This document shows positions 35,466 through 44,891 of a stretch of 64,000 nt of DNA, in pieces (the stretch's first letter is position 1; every line of letters begins with the position of its first letter). The translations under genes and the position numbers were made by a program. The DNA comes from Pseudomonas sp. Irchel 3E13 (GTDB lineage Bacteria > Pseudomonadota > Gammaproteobacteria > Pseudomonadales > Pseudomonadaceae): contig NZ_FYDX01000009.1 of NCBI RefSeq assembly GCF_900187455.1, positions 124,001 through 188,000 on the forward strand. The letters are read 5' to 3'. The notes beneath the pieces are model-generated. The model saw only the letters and a program-made list of their open reading frames with translations. It was not told the DNA's origin and did not search any database.

Positions 35466-38400
35466 GTGAACCCAGCGCCTCTTGTCAGTCTCGTCATTCC
35501 CGCCTGCAATCCCCGTTTCTTCCGTGCGGCGCTGGTCAGTGCCCTGGCCCAGAACTACGAAAACCTCGAAGTCATCGTCTGCGACGATAGCCACGGCGAC
35601 GAAATCAAGGCGCTGGTCGATGAACTGGACCCGCTCGCCCGCTGCCCACTTTACTACCAGCGCAACCCGCAGCCGCTAGGCTTGGGCGCTAACTTGCTGG
35701 CCGGGTTGGAACTGGCGCGGGGCGAGTACGTGCAGTTCCTCTGTGACGACGATCGGCTGATGGCCGATTGCATCAGCAGCGAGATGCGCCTGTTCCTCGC
35801 CAACGATGACGTCAGCCTGGTCACCACTCGCCGCAACCTCGCCGACGGTCAAGACTTCGCGCTGTCCCAGCGCCTGGAAAACAGCTGGTTCAGTTGGGGT
35901 GCCACGGTTTACAACGGCGACGACCTGCTGGATTTCTTCGACAGCAATCCGCTGAACTTCATCGGCGGCTTCAGCAATACCCTGATGCGCACCAGCGACC
36001 TCAATGAACTGCTGCCGGCACTGGTGCAGGCGGGCTTCGTCGCGCTGCTCGACTTCGCGCTGTTCATCTGCCTGCTGCGTCGGGGCAATCTGGTGGTGAC
36101 GGCGCAGATGCACTGCATCGAGCGCATCCACCCCGACCAGTTGCGCCAGCAACCGCAGATGGTGGCGGCACGCGTCGCCGAGCTGCAGTGGCTGCGCAGC
36201 ATGCTCGCTGCCCGTCCGCCGGCCACCGAGAGCTTTACTGGCTGGGCGCGGATTCATGTGTTGCCGGTGGATGGCCGGGTGGTGCCGCGGACATGGGAAA
36301 ACCTGTTCCTGGTTCACGTACTGCGCGGCTTGCAGGCGATCCAGGAATCGCAGGTGGGTTTCGACAGCGACACCTTTGCCGACCTCTATGGCAAGTGGCT
36401 GGGCTGCCGCCAGGATCCCCTGGTCCTGCGCCGGTTGATGCGCCTGAGCGAACACTGGGACTGGCGCCCTCGCATCGCCGTGGTGGTGATCGATGCCGAA
36501 GGCGACAGCCCGGCGCTGCAGCGCACCGTGGAGAGCATCAACCGTCAATGCTACGGCGCCGCCAGCACGCTGGTGCTGTCCAGCGCTCGCGTGGCGTCCA
36601 GCCTCGACGACACCCTGATCGGCCGCCCGCTGCAAGCGGCCTGGGGGCAGCAACTCAATGAGCTGCTGCCCGAGCTGGAAGGCGTCGATTGGTTCTATCT
36701 GCTGCGCGCGGGTGACCGCCTGAGCGAATTCAGCCTGATGCTGCTGGCCGAGCGCGCGGTGCGCTTGCCGCAGATCGCCTGTTGCTATGGCGACGAGGGC
36801 GGGCTGCTGGAGGGCGAGTCGCAGGATCCGGTGTTCAAGCCTGACTTCAACCTCGACCTGCAGCGTGCCTATCCCTTCACCGGGCGAGTGCTGGCGTTCT
36901 CCCGCACGCAATTCCTCGCGGCCGGCGGCTTTGCCGCGGGCTATCGCGAACTGGCGCCCCATGACCTGCTGTGGCGTCTGGTCGAAAACCACGGCCCGCA
37001 AACCATCGAGCACATTCCCGAAGTGCTGGTGGAGTGCGCGTTCGGCTACGCCGCGTGGCTGTCCTCGGCGCCGGTGGTCGCGGAAAACCCGCGCGTGCTA
37101 CAGGCTCACCTGCAGCGCCTGGGCCTGGACTACCGCCTGGAAAACGAAGCGGGCGGTGCGATCAACCAGATTCGCTACCTGCACGCCGCGCAGCCACTGG
37201 TGACCCTGATCATCAGCTTCCGCGACCAGGTGGCCGCGCTCGAGCGCTGCCTTGAAAGCGTGCTGGGCAAGACCACGTACCCTCACTACGAAGTGCTGGT
37301 GCTGGACAACGCCAGTGAGCGCGAAGACTCCCGCGTCTGGCTGGCAGCCATGGCGCAGATGGGCGGCGAGCGCCTGCGGGTGTTGTCGCTGGACGAGGAA
37401 ACCTCGTTCGCCGCGCAGCAGAACCTGGCTGCGCAGCATGCCCGTGGCGATTATTTGCTGATGCTCAACCCGTTCACCGTTGTCACCGACGGCGACTGGC
37501 TCGACGTGTTGCTCGCCCACGGCCAGCGGCCGGAAGTGGGGATGGTCGGCGCCGAGCTGTGCAACGCCGAGGGCCTGGTGGTCAACGCGGGTGGCGTACT
37601 GGGCCTGCGTGGCTCGGTGTATTCGCCGTTCGTGGGTGAAATGGTTCAGGCGGGCGGCTACATGCAGCGCCTGCAAGTGGCGCAGAACTACACGGTGCTC
37701 AGCGCCGAGTGCGTGCTGCTGCGCAAGCACCTGTTCCTGGAGCTGGGCGGCTTGAACGATGCCCGCTTCAACGCCGCGTTCAGCGATGTCGACCTCAGCC
37801 TGCGCATGCGCCAGGCCGGTTACCTCAGTGTCTGGACGCCGCGTGCGCGGCTGGTGCTGGACACCCCGCCGGGGCCGGCACCGGATCCGCAGAAAGAAGC
37901 GGCGCGGCAGGTGGTCCTGGCTGAACAGCATGAGGCGTTCCAGCGCGACTGGATGCCGATCATCGCCCGCGACCCGGCCTACAACATCAACCTGACCCTC
38001 AAGGGCTCGGCCTTCCGCCTGGAGCCCGGGCTCAAGGAAGGCTGGCTGCCGTTCCTCGGTCGCTCGCTGCCTCACGTGCTGGCCTTGCCGATGAACAAGA
38101 CCGCGGTCGGCCATTACCGGGTGACCAAGCCGCTGACCGAACTGGAAGCGGCGGGCTGGGTCACCCAGCAGCAGTATTTCGAGATTCCCACCAGCGTCGA
38201 GCTGGAGCGCAGTTCGCCGGATGTGGTGATTCTCCAGGGGCGCTACACCGAAGGTTTCATCAAGGAAATCGAGCGGCTGAAGACCTACTCCAAGGGCTTC
38301 GTCATCTACGAACTGGATGACTACGTGATCAAGGTGCCGAAGAAGAACGGTCACCTGAAACACACCCCGCGCGACCTCGAAGGCTCGCTGCGCCGTGGCA

Positions 38401-39053
38401 TCGCCCGCTGCGACCGCCTGGTGGTTTCCACCGAACCGCTGGCCGATGCCCTGCGCGACACCCACCACGACATTCGCGTGCTGCCCAACCTGCTCGCCGA
38501 AGAACTGTGGGTCGGTCGCCGTGGCCAGCGCCGCACCTCGAAAAAGCCGCGGGTTGGCTGGGGTGGCGGCACCAGCCACACCGGCGACCTGGAAGTCATC
38601 GCCGACGTGGTCAAGACCCTGGCCAACGAGGTCGAGTGGGTATTCTTCGGCATGTGCCCGCCGGATCTGCGGCCGTACATCCATGAGTTCCATCCACCGG
38701 TGGGCCTGTCGGCCTATCCGGCCAAGCTGACCAGCCTCAACCTCGACCTGGCGCTGGCACCGCTGGAATTCCACATCTTCAACGACTGCAAGAGCAACCT
38801 GCGCCTGCTTGAGTACGGCGCCTGCGGTTACCCGGTGATCGTCACCGACACGGCGGCCTATCGCGGTTATCTGCCGTGCACCCGGGTCAAGAGCAACTCC
38901 ACCGAGGAATGGCTGGAGGCGATCCGCATGCACCTGGCCGACCCCGATGCCAGCTACCGGATGGGCGACCAGTTGCATGACGAGGTAATGCGCAACTACG
39001 TGTTGCGGCCGGAGAATATTCAGGTCTGGTATGACGGGTGGATGCCGAGCTGA
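35466..39053 (+). CDS. Giant multidomain glycosyltransferase, Fgt1-like
   Basis: 1195-aa protein matching in size and place the P. syringae flagellin glycosyltransferase Fgt1 (about 1190 aa). Three blocks are visible: an N-terminal GT-A family 2 domain (residues 5-230) with VSLVIPACNPRFF and the DxD-like FLCDDDRL; a second GT-A domain (about 575-830) with VTLIISFRDQVAALERCL and a C-terminal SDVDLSLRMRQAGY; and a GT-B-like C-terminal domain (about 915-1195) with VVILQGRYTEGFIKEIERL and DDYVIKVPKK. It uses a GTG start. It probably builds or transfers part of the O-glycan on flagellin in the cytosol. Sugar specificity is not readable. Confidence 0.86.
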   Translation: MNPAPLVSLVIPACNPRFFRAALVSALAQNYENLEVIVCDDSHGDEIKALVDELDPLARCPLYYQRNPQPLGLGANLLAGLELARGEYVQFLCDDDRLMADCISSEMRLFLANDDVSLVTTRRNLADGQDFALSQRLENSWFSWGATVYNGDDLLDFFDSNPLNFIGGFSNTLMRTSDLNELLPALVQAGFVALLDFALFICLLRRGNLVVTAQMHCIERIHPDQLRQQPQMVAARVAELQWLRSMLAARPPATESFTGWARIHVLPVDGRVVPRTWENLFLVHVLRGLQAIQESQVGFDSDTFADLYGKWLGCRQDPLVLRRLMRLSEHWDWRPRIAVVVIDAEGDSPALQRTVESINRQCYGAASTLVLSSARVASSLDDTLIGRPLQAAWGQQLNELLPELEGVDWFYLLRAGDRLSEFSLMLLAERAVRLPQIACCYGDEGGLLEGESQDPVFKPDFNLDLQRAYPFTGRVLAFSRTQFLAAGGFAAGYRELAPHDLLWRLVENHGPQTIEHIPEVLVECAFGYAAWLSSAPVVAENPRVLQAHLQRLGLDYRLENEAGGAINQIRYLHAAQPLVTLIISFRDQVAALERCLESVLGKTTYPHYEVLVLDNASEREDSRVWLAAMAQMGGERLRVLSLDEETSFAAQQNLAAQHARGDYLLMLNPFTVVTDGDWLDVLLAHGQRPEVGMVGAELCNAEGLVVNAGGVLGLRGSVYSPFVGEMVQAGGYMQRLQVAQNYTVLSAECVLLRKHLFLELGGLNDARFNAAFSDVDLSLRMRQAGYLSVWTPRARLVLDTPPGPAPDPQKEAARQVVLAEQHEAFQRDWMPIIARDPAYNINLTLKGSAFRLEPGLKEGWLPFLGRSLPHVLALPMNKTAVGHYRVTKPLTELEAAGWVTQQQYFEIPTSVELERSSPDVVILQGRYTEGFIKEIERLKTYSKGFVIYELDDYVIKVPKKNGHLKHTPRDLEGSLRRGIARCDRLVVSTEPLADALRDTHHDIRVLPNLLAEELWVGRRGQRRTSKKPRVGWGGGTSHTGDLEVIADVVKTLANEVEWVFFGMCPPDLRPYIHEFHPPVGLSAYPAKLTSLNLDLALAPLEFHIFNDCKSNLRLLEYGACGYPVIVTDTAAYRGYLPCTRVKSNSTEEWLEAIRMHLADPDASYRMGDQLHDEVMRNYVLRPENIQVWYDGWMPS

Positions 39054-39096
39054 GGGGGCGGATCAGTCAGGGCTGACATAGGTTCGCCGATGGCTC

Positions 39097-39112
39097 GGTT
39101 GGGGTCTTGCGA
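39097..39112 (+). promoter_or_regulatory. Weak sigma-54-type element before rfbF
   Basis: CGGTTGGGGTCTTGCG has GG (39097-98) and GC (39109-10) 10 bases apart and a good TTGC -12, but a poor -24. It may separate the sugar cassette from the upstream glycosyltransferase. Confidence 0.35.
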
Positions 39113-39114
39113 TC

Positions 39115-39136
39115 GAGCGCCGCGCGGGCGGCGCTC
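39115..39136. other. Perfect hairpin in the rfbF leader, first of three
   Basis: GAGCGCCGC-gcgg-GCGGCGCTC, 9-bp stem. The 277-base gap 39054-39330 holds three hairpins, a weak sigma-54 element and no convincing gene. Confidence 0.5.
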
Positions 39137-39247
39137 AATCTCAGCAGCGCCAAAAATCCCCAGGCATGCCCCAAACGCACCACCCTTGCCGCGCCAAGTC
39201 AGCCATCCAAGCTGGCGCGTTTCCTGCAAGTCCCCTCTGATATCGCC

Positions 39248-39282
39248 ATAAATCCCGCGCTGCCACGCCATGCGGGATTTAT
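39248..39282. other. Perfect 11-bp inverted repeat before rfbF
   Basis: ATAAATCCCGC (39248-39258) and GCGGGATTTAT (39272-39282) with a 13-base loop. AT at the base and GC at the top look like a terminator or a protein-binding dyad. It is followed at 39289-39307 by another hairpin (GGCCCGC/GCGGGCC). Confidence 0.6.
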
Positions 39283-39330
39283 AAGGACGGCCCGCCGCGC
39301 GCGGGCCGGTGACGAACGAGAGGGGATGAC

Positions 39331-40104
39331 ATGAAGGCGGTAATACTGGCCGGTGGACTGGGCACGCGCATCAGCGAAGAGTCGCACCTCAAACCCAAGC
39401 CGATGATCGAGATCGGCGGGAAGCCAATTCTCTGGCACATCATGAAGCAGTACTCGGCCCACGGGATCCACGACTTCGTGATCTGCCTCGGCTACAAGGG
39501 TTACGCGATCAAGGACTTCTTCGCCAACTACTTCCTGCATACCTCCGACGTCACGTTCGACATGTGCAACAACCGCATGGACGTCCATCAGAACTACAGC
39601 GAGCCCTGGCGCGTCACCCTGGTCGATACCGGCGAGGAAACCATGACCGGCGGCCGTCTGCGCCGCGCCTCGCGTTACCTGGAAGGCGAACAGGCGTTCT
39701 GCTTCACCTACGGCGATGGCGTATCAGACATCAATATCGGCGCGCTGGTGGATTTCCATCTGGAGCACGGCAAGCTCGCCACCGTCACCGCGGTGCAACC
39801 GCCCGGACGCTACGGCGCGCTGGAGCGTGACGGCGACAAGGTCAGCGGCTTCATCGAAAAACCACGCGGTGATGGCGGCTGGATCAACGGCGGCTTCTTC
39901 GTGCTTTCGCCGAAGGTGCTGCCGTATATCGCCGACGACCAGACCTCCTGGGAATCCGAGCCGCTGATCCAACTGGCCGCAGAAGACCAGTTGCAGGCGT
40001 TCCAGCACGACGGCTTCTGGCATCCGATGGACACCCTGCGCGACAAGAATCACTTGGAACAACTCTGGCAGAGCGGGGAGGCACCATGGAAACAGTGGGC
40101 GTGA
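39331..40104 (+). CDS. rfbF: Glucose-1-phosphate cytidylyltransferase
   Basis: 257-aa nucleotidyltransferase making CDP-D-glucose from CTP and glucose-1-phosphate. The signature is intact: AVILAGGLGTRISEE and KPKPMIEIGGKPILWHIMK at the N-terminus, TYGDGVSDINIG near residue 128, and GGWINGGFFVL. RBS GAGAGGGGAT. It opens the CDP-sugar cassette and overlaps rfbG by 19 bases. Confidence 0.94.
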   Translation: MKAVILAGGLGTRISEESHLKPKPMIEIGGKPILWHIMKQYSAHGIHDFVICLGYKGYAIKDFFANYFLHTSDVTFDMCNNRMDVHQNYSEPWRVTLVDTGEETMTGGRLRRASRYLEGEQAFCFTYGDGVSDINIGALVDFHLEHGKLATVTAVQPPGRYGALERDGDKVSGFIEKPRGDGGWINGGFFVLSPKVLPYIADDQTSWESEPLIQLAAEDQLQAFQHDGFWHPMDTLRDKNHLEQLWQSGEAPWKQWA

Positions 40105-41168
40105 GTCGTGAATTCTGGGAAGGCAAGCGCGTCCTGCTGACTGGCCACACCGGCTTCAAGGGCAGTTGGCTGGCGCTGTGGCTGCGTGAGCTGGGGGCGG
40201 AGGTCACCGGCTTCGCCCTCGACCCCGCCACCGAGCCTAGCCTGTTCGAACTGGCCAACGTCGGCCGCGACATCAAGGACGTCCGCGGTGACCTGCGTGA
40301 CCTCGGCGCGCTGCTGGAAGTGGTGGCCGAGGCCAAGCCGGAAATCGTCCTGCACCTGGCCGCACAACCGCTGGTGCGCGAGGCGTACCGCGATCCGCTG
40401 GGCACCTATTCCAGCAACGTCATCGGCACCCTCAACCTGCTCGAAGCGATCCGCCAGATCGGCGGCGTGCGCTCGGTGGTGCTGGTCACTACCGACAAGG
40501 TCTACGCCAACCAGGAATGGCCGTGGCCGTACCGCGAGAACGAAGCGCTGGGCGGGCATGATCCCTACAGCAGCAGCAAGGCCTGTTGCGAACTGTTGGC
40601 GCAGTCGTACACCGCGTCCTTCTTCCCGCCGGCAAGCCACGCCGAGCACGGCCTGGCCCTGGCCACGGCGCGGGCCGGCAACGTGCTCGGTGGCGGCGAC
40701 TTCGCCGCCGAGCGGCTGATTCCCGATGTGCTCAAGGCGTGGTCTGCCGGCGAGCCGGTGATCCTGCGTTATCCACAGGCGGTCCGTCCGTGGCAGCACG
40801 CCCTGGAGCCGCTGGCCGGCTACCTGCTACTGGCGCACCGGCTGTACAGCAACGGCCCGGAGTTTTCCGGCGCCTGGAACTTCGGCCCGAACGAAGGCGA
40901 TATGTGCAGCGTCGGCGATGTCGTCACCCACTTGTCCCGGCAATGGCCGGACGCGCCGGGTATGCGGGTCGAGCCGAGCGAGCTGCACGAAGCCGGCGTC
41001 CTGCGCCTGGACAGTGGCCGTGCCCGGCAACTGCTCGGCTGGCGCACCCGCTGGTCGCTGCGCGAATGCCTGGAGCACACCCTGGAGTGGCACCTGGCGT
41101 GGAAGCGCGGCGATGACTTGAGGGCCGTCACCCTCGACCAACTGAACCTGTACGCGGAGCTGTCGTGA
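40086..41168 (+). CDS. rfbG: CDP-glucose 4,6-dehydratase
   Basis: 360-aa short-chain dehydrogenase/reductase-fold enzyme converting CDP-glucose to CDP-4-keto-6-deoxyglucose. NAD motif LLTGHTGFKGSWLALWL (the distinctive GHTGFKGSWL of this family), the catalytic pair in DPYSSSK, and VVLVTTDKVYANQEW. The ATG 40086 overlaps rfbF. No RfbH (the PMP-dependent 3-dehydrase used for 3,6-dideoxy sugars) follows, so the pathway must go another way. Confidence 0.94.
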   Translation: METVGVSREFWEGKRVLLTGHTGFKGSWLALWLRELGAEVTGFALDPATEPSLFELANVGRDIKDVRGDLRDLGALLEVVAEAKPEIVLHLAAQPLVREAYRDPLGTYSSNVIGTLNLLEAIRQIGGVRSVVLVTTDKVYANQEWPWPYRENEALGGHDPYSSSKACCELLAQSYTASFFPPASHAEHGLALATARAGNVLGGGDFAAERLIPDVLKAWSAGEPVILRYPQAVRPWQHALEPLAGYLLLAHRLYSNGPEFSGAWNFGPNEGDMCSVGDVVTHLSRQWPDAPGMRVEPSELHEAGVLRLDSGRARQLLGWRTRWSLRECLEHTLEWHLAWKRGDDLRAVTLDQLNLYAELS

Positions 41169-41725
41169 GCGACCTGCTGTTGCAATCCCTGCCACTGGCG
41201 GGGCTGTTCAGCGTGCAGCACAAGCGCCACGGCGATGCCCGTGGCCAGTTCGCCCGGCTGTTCTGCGAAGGCGGTCTGAGCGAATTGGGCGCGCCGTTCC
41301 ATGTGCGCCAGATCAACCATTCGCAGACCCTCGGCGCCGGCTCCGTGCGCGGCCTGCATTACCAGCAGGGCGACACCCCGGAAGCCAAGCTCATTACCTG
41401 CCTGCGCGGCGAGGTGTGGGACGTGGCGGTGGACCTGCGCAGCGGCTCGCCGACCTTCCTGCACTGGCATGCCGAATACCTGAGCGCCGGCGACGGCCGC
41501 AGCCTGCTGATCCCGGCCGGTTTCGCCCACGGCTTCCAGGTGCTCAGTGAGGAAGCCGAGTTGCTCTACCTGCACAGCGCCGACTACGCGCCGGGCCGCG
41601 AAGGCGGGCTGTCGGTGCATGACCCGCGGCTGGCGATCGACTGGCCGCTACCTGTCAAGAATCTGTCGGCCCGGGATGCCGCCCATCCCTGGCTGGATCA
41701 CCATTTCACCGGAGTGCATGCATGA
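41165..41725 (+). CDS. dTDP-4-dehydrorhamnose 3,5-epimerase-family protein
   Basis: 186-aa cupin-fold epimerase of the RmlC family. Catalytic-site motifs: RGLHYQ near residue 60 (the base histidine), EVWDVAVDLR and FAHGFQVLSEEAELLY. In a CDP pathway it is expected to epimerise C3 and/or C5 of CDP-4-keto-6-deoxyglucose, like CDP epimerases rather than dTDP-rhamnose synthesis. It overlaps rfbG by 4 bases and the next gene by 4. Confidence 0.88.
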   Translation: MSDLLLQSLPLAGLFSVQHKRHGDARGQFARLFCEGGLSELGAPFHVRQINHSQTLGAGSVRGLHYQQGDTPEAKLITCLRGEVWDVAVDLRSGSPTFLHWHAEYLSAGDGRSLLIPAGFAHGFQVLSEEAELLYLHSADYAPGREGGLSVHDPRLAIDWPLPVKNLSARDAAHPWLDHHFTGVHA

Positions 41726-42945
41726 ACTGCCGTGGCTGTGGCACAGCGCTGAGCCTGCCGTTGATCGACCTGGGCACCGCGCCGCCGTCCAACGCCTACC
41801 TGCGCGCCGAGCAACTGGCGCAGGCCGAGGCCTGGGTGCCGTTGAAAGTCGGTGTGTGCCAGCAGTGCTGGCTGGTACAGACCGAGGACTACACCCGCGC
41901 CGACACCCTGTTCGATGCCGACTACGCGTATTTCAGTTCCTACTCCAGTTCGTGGCTGGCCCATGCCCGGCAGTACGTCGAGGACATGGCCGCGCGCTTC
42001 GCCCTCGGCGCGGACAGCCGGGTGGTGGAGATTGCCGCCAACGACGGTTACCTGTTGCAATACGTCGCCGCTCGCGGGATTGCCTGCCTCGGCGTCGAGC
42101 CGACCCGCAGCACCGCCCAGGCGGCGCGGGAAAAGGGTCTGGAAATCCGCGAGCTGTTCTTCGGTGAGGACAGCGCCCGGCAACTGCTGGAGGAGGGTTG
42201 GGCAGCCGACCTGATGGCGGCCAACAACGTGCTGGCGCATGTCCCGGACATCAACGACTTCCTGCGCGGCTTCGCCACCTTGCTCAAGCCGGCCGGCGTC
42301 GCCACCTTCGAATTCCCGCACCTGCTCAGCCTGATGGCCGAGCACCAGTTCGACACGCTCTACCACGAGCACTATTCCTACCTGTCGCTGACCGCCGTGC
42401 AGACCCTTTGCGCACGCAACGGCCTGGCGATCTTCGACGTGCAGGAATTGCCGACCCATGGCGGCTCGCTGCGGGTCTTCGTCCAGCGTGCCGGTGGACC
42501 CCAGGCGACTCTGCCAGCGGTGCAGCGCTTGCTGGAAATCGAAGACAAGGTCGGCGTGACCACCGCGGACTTCTACGCGACCCTCGCCCCGGCCGCCGAA
42601 CGCATCAAGCACCAGTTGCTGCGCTTCCTGCTGCAGGCCCGCGCCGAGGGCAAGCGGGTGGTCGGTTACGGCGCTGCGGCCAAGGGCAACACGCTGCTCA
42701 ACTACGCCGGCGTGCGTGCTGATCTGCTGGCCTGGGTGGCCGATGCCAACCCGCACAAGCAGGGCAAGTTCCTGCCGGGCAGCCGCATTCCGGTGGTCGC
42801 ACCGGAGCGCCTGGCCATCGAGCAACCTGACTACGTGCTGGTGCTGCCGTGGAACCTGCTCAGCGAAGTCAGCGAGCAACAAGCGCTGGTGCGCGAGTGG
42901 GGCGGCCGCTTCGTGATTGCCGTGCCGGAGTTGACGGTCCTGTGA
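41722..42945 (+). CDS. NDP-sugar C-methyltransferase
   Basis: 407-aa three-domain methyltransferase of the type that C-methylates NDP-4-keto-deoxysugars (for example TylCIII, which acts at C3). N-terminal zinc-binding domain with C3, C6, C46 and C49 (NCRGCG and GVCQQCWL), SAM domain from about residue 90 with VVEIAANDGYLL, and a C-terminal domain with VVGYGAAAKGNTLLNY near residue 315. The position of methylation (C3 is the common case) is inferred from the family. It lies in a run of 4-base overlaps. Confidence 0.86.
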   Translation: MNCRGCGTALSLPLIDLGTAPPSNAYLRAEQLAQAEAWVPLKVGVCQQCWLVQTEDYTRADTLFDADYAYFSSYSSSWLAHARQYVEDMAARFALGADSRVVEIAANDGYLLQYVAARGIACLGVEPTRSTAQAAREKGLEIRELFFGEDSARQLLEEGWAADLMAANNVLAHVPDINDFLRGFATLLKPAGVATFEFPHLLSLMAEHQFDTLYHEHYSYLSLTAVQTLCARNGLAIFDVQELPTHGGSLRVFVQRAGGPQATLPAVQRLLEIEDKVGVTTADFYATLAPAAERIKHQLLRFLLQARAEGKRVVGYGAAAKGNTLLNYAGVRADLLAWVADANPHKQGKFLPGSRIPVVAPERLAIEQPDYVLVLPWNLLSEVSEQQALVREWGGRFVIAVPELTVL

Positions 42946-43808
42946 GTGCGCCGACGGTACTGGTGACCGGTGCCAGCGGCTTCGTTGGCCAGCACCTGGT
43001 TGCGGCGCTGCTGGCGCGGGGTTTCCAGGTGCGGGCGGTGGCGCGACAGGTGGAGCCGGCGAAGCGCCTGGCGTGGTTCGACCAGGTCGAATTCGTCGCC
43101 GCCGATATCCATGATCCGCTGCTGGACGTCGCCGCGCTGTGCGAGGGTGTCGACGCGCTGGTCCACCTGGCCTGGCCGGGGTTGCCCAACTACCAAGGGC
43201 TGTTCCACCTCGAGCACAACCTGATGGCCGACTACGCCTTCATCAAGCGTGCGGTTGAGAGCGGGGTAGGGCAGGTGCAGGTCACCGGCACCTGCTTCGA
43301 ATACGGCCTGCAAAGCGGGCCGCTGGACGAAACCGTGGAATGCCGGCCTGCCAATGCCTACGGCCTGGCCAAGCACAGCTTGCGCTTGTTCCTGGACACC
43401 TTGCGCCAGCAGGTGCCGTTCACCTTGCAGTGGGCGCGGCTGTTCTACCTGTACGGGCCGGGGCAGAACCCCAACAGCCTGTTGGCGGCGCTCGACCGCG
43501 CCATCGACGGCGGTGCCGAGCGTTTCGACATGTCCGGTGGCGAGCAATTGCGCGATTTCCTGCCCATCGAAACCGTCGCTGCCCATCTGGCGGCGCTGTT
43601 GCAACGGCGCGATTTCAGCGGTGTGGTCAATGTGTGCAGCGGCCAGCCCGTCTCCGTGCGCAACCTGGTGGAACGCCACTGCGCCGCACGCGGGGCGCGC
43701 ATCGCCCTGAACCTCGGTCACTACCCTTATCCGGCGCACGAGCCGATGGCGTTCTGGGGTGATGCCCGACGCCTGCGCGACCTGTTGGGAGCAGAACATG
43801 AAGCATGA
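42942..43808 (+). CDS. NAD(P)-dependent sugar epimerase/4-ketoreductase
   Basis: 288-aa SDR-fold protein. Start GTG 42942, overlapping the previous stop by 4 bases (VSAPTVLVTGASGFVGQHLV). NAD(P) motif TGASGFVGQ, catalytic YxxxK in NAYGLAKHS, and the substrate-side TCFEYGLQ. At this place in the pathway it most likely reduces the 4-keto group of the C-methylated sugar; the stereochemistry cannot be told. Confidence 0.84.
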   Translation: MSAPTVLVTGASGFVGQHLVAALLARGFQVRAVARQVEPAKRLAWFDQVEFVAADIHDPLLDVAALCEGVDALVHLAWPGLPNYQGLFHLEHNLMADYAFIKRAVESGVGQVQVTGTCFEYGLQSGPLDETVECRPANAYGLAKHSLRLFLDTLRQQVPFTLQWARLFYLYGPGQNPNSLLAALDRAIDGGAERFDMSGGEQLRDFLPIETVAAHLAALLQRRDFSGVVNVCSGQPVSVRNLVERHCAARGARIALNLGHYPYPAHEPMAFWGDARRLRDLLGAEHEA

Positions 43809-44871
43809 GTTGTACCGCGCCACCGACCTGCCGGTGTTGCAGAACCGCACCTTCGCCGATGCCGCCAGCGCCCGCGCCAGTGCCGGCGCCGACATGCGCC
43901 TGGTGCAGGACAGCCGCACCGGCCTGGTCTTCAATGACGCCTTCGATGCCGACAAGCTCAGCTACGACAGCGACTACCAGAACGAACAGGCCCATTCCGG
44001 GCAGTTCCAGCGCCATCTCGACGACGTCGAGGCGGTGGTCGCCCGTCACTTCAGCGGGCGCAGCCTGATCGAAGTGGGTTGCGGCAAGGGCTGGTTCCTC
44101 GAATTGCTGCGCGAGCGCGGCTATGCGGTGACCGGCATCGACCCGGCCTACGAAGGCGCCAACCCGGATGTGATCAAGGCGCCGTTCACCGCTGAACTGG
44201 ACCTGCGCGCCGAAGCCATCGTGCTGCGCCATGTGCTGGAGCACATCGAGGATCCGATGAGCTTCCTCGGCGAGATCGCCAAGGCCAACGGTGGCAGCGG
44301 CCTGATCTACATCGAAGTGCCCTGCCTGGACTGGATCATCGAGCACAAGGCCTGGTTCGACCTGTTCTACGAGCACGTCAATTACTTCCGTCTCGCCGAC
44401 CTGCAGCGTGCCTTCGGCCGTGTGCTGGAAGCCGGGCGGCTGTTCGGCGGGCAGTACCTGTACATCGTCGCCGACCTCGCCAGCTTGCGTGAGCTGGACG
44501 CCAGCAGCGTCGAGCCGCTGCGCCTGCCGGACGATTTCAGCGCCAGCCTGGCCCGCGCGGTGGACATCGTGCGCCGTGACGGCGAGCGCGGCTCGGCGAT
44601 CTGGGGCGCATCCTCCAAGGGCGTTATTTATTCGCTGTTCCTTCAGCGTGCCGGGGTTGCGGTCGATCAAGTGGTCGATATCAACCCGGCCAAGCAGGGC
44701 CGCTACCTGCCGCTCAGCGGCGCGCGGGTGTCCTCGCCGCAAGAGGCCATGGCCGCCTTGCCCGACGGCGCCCACCTGTTCGTGATGAATTCCAACTACC
44801 TCGAGGAAATCCGCCGCATGACCGATGGCCGTTTTGTCTATCACGCCGTCGACAGCGCCGCATTTCAATGA
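43798..44871 (+). CDS. Class I SAM-dependent methyltransferase
   Basis: 357-aa methyltransferase. SAM motif LIEVGCGKGWFLELL near residue 90, ILRHVLEHIEDP-like core (AIVLRHVLEHIEDPMSF), and a C-terminal part with AIWGASSKGVIYSLF resembling the C-terminal domain of the sugar C-methyltransferase upstream. It lacks the N-terminal zinc motif. ATG 43798 overlaps the previous gene by 11 bases. It may methylate the same sugar at carbon or oxygen, or be a paralogue with a different site. Confidence 0.78.
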   Translation: MKHELYRATDLPVLQNRTFADAASARASAGADMRLVQDSRTGLVFNDAFDADKLSYDSDYQNEQAHSGQFQRHLDDVEAVVARHFSGRSLIEVGCGKGWFLELLRERGYAVTGIDPAYEGANPDVIKAPFTAELDLRAEAIVLRHVLEHIEDPMSFLGEIAKANGGSGLIYIEVPCLDWIIEHKAWFDLFYEHVNYFRLADLQRAFGRVLEAGRLFGGQYLYIVADLASLRELDASSVEPLRLPDDFSASLARAVDIVRRDGERGSAIWGASSKGVIYSLFLQRAGVAVDQVVDINPAKQGRYLPLSGARVSSPQEAMAALPDGAHLFVMNSNYLEEIRRMTDGRFVYHAVDSAAFQ

Positions 44872-44891
44872 CTATCCGAAGAGACAGCACC

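Noticed and set aside
39107..39334. 75-codon open frame in the gap between the giant glycosyltransferase and rfbF
   Set aside because: No ribosome site, no family features, and it runs through the hairpins of the leader.
42942..44871. Idea that the 44-kb methyltransferase is a duplicated copy of the 41.7-kb C-methyltransferase
   Set aside because: They share the general SAM fold and a similar C-terminal AAKG/SSKG segment, but the second lacks the zinc domain and most of the sequence differs; only a distant relation is supported.
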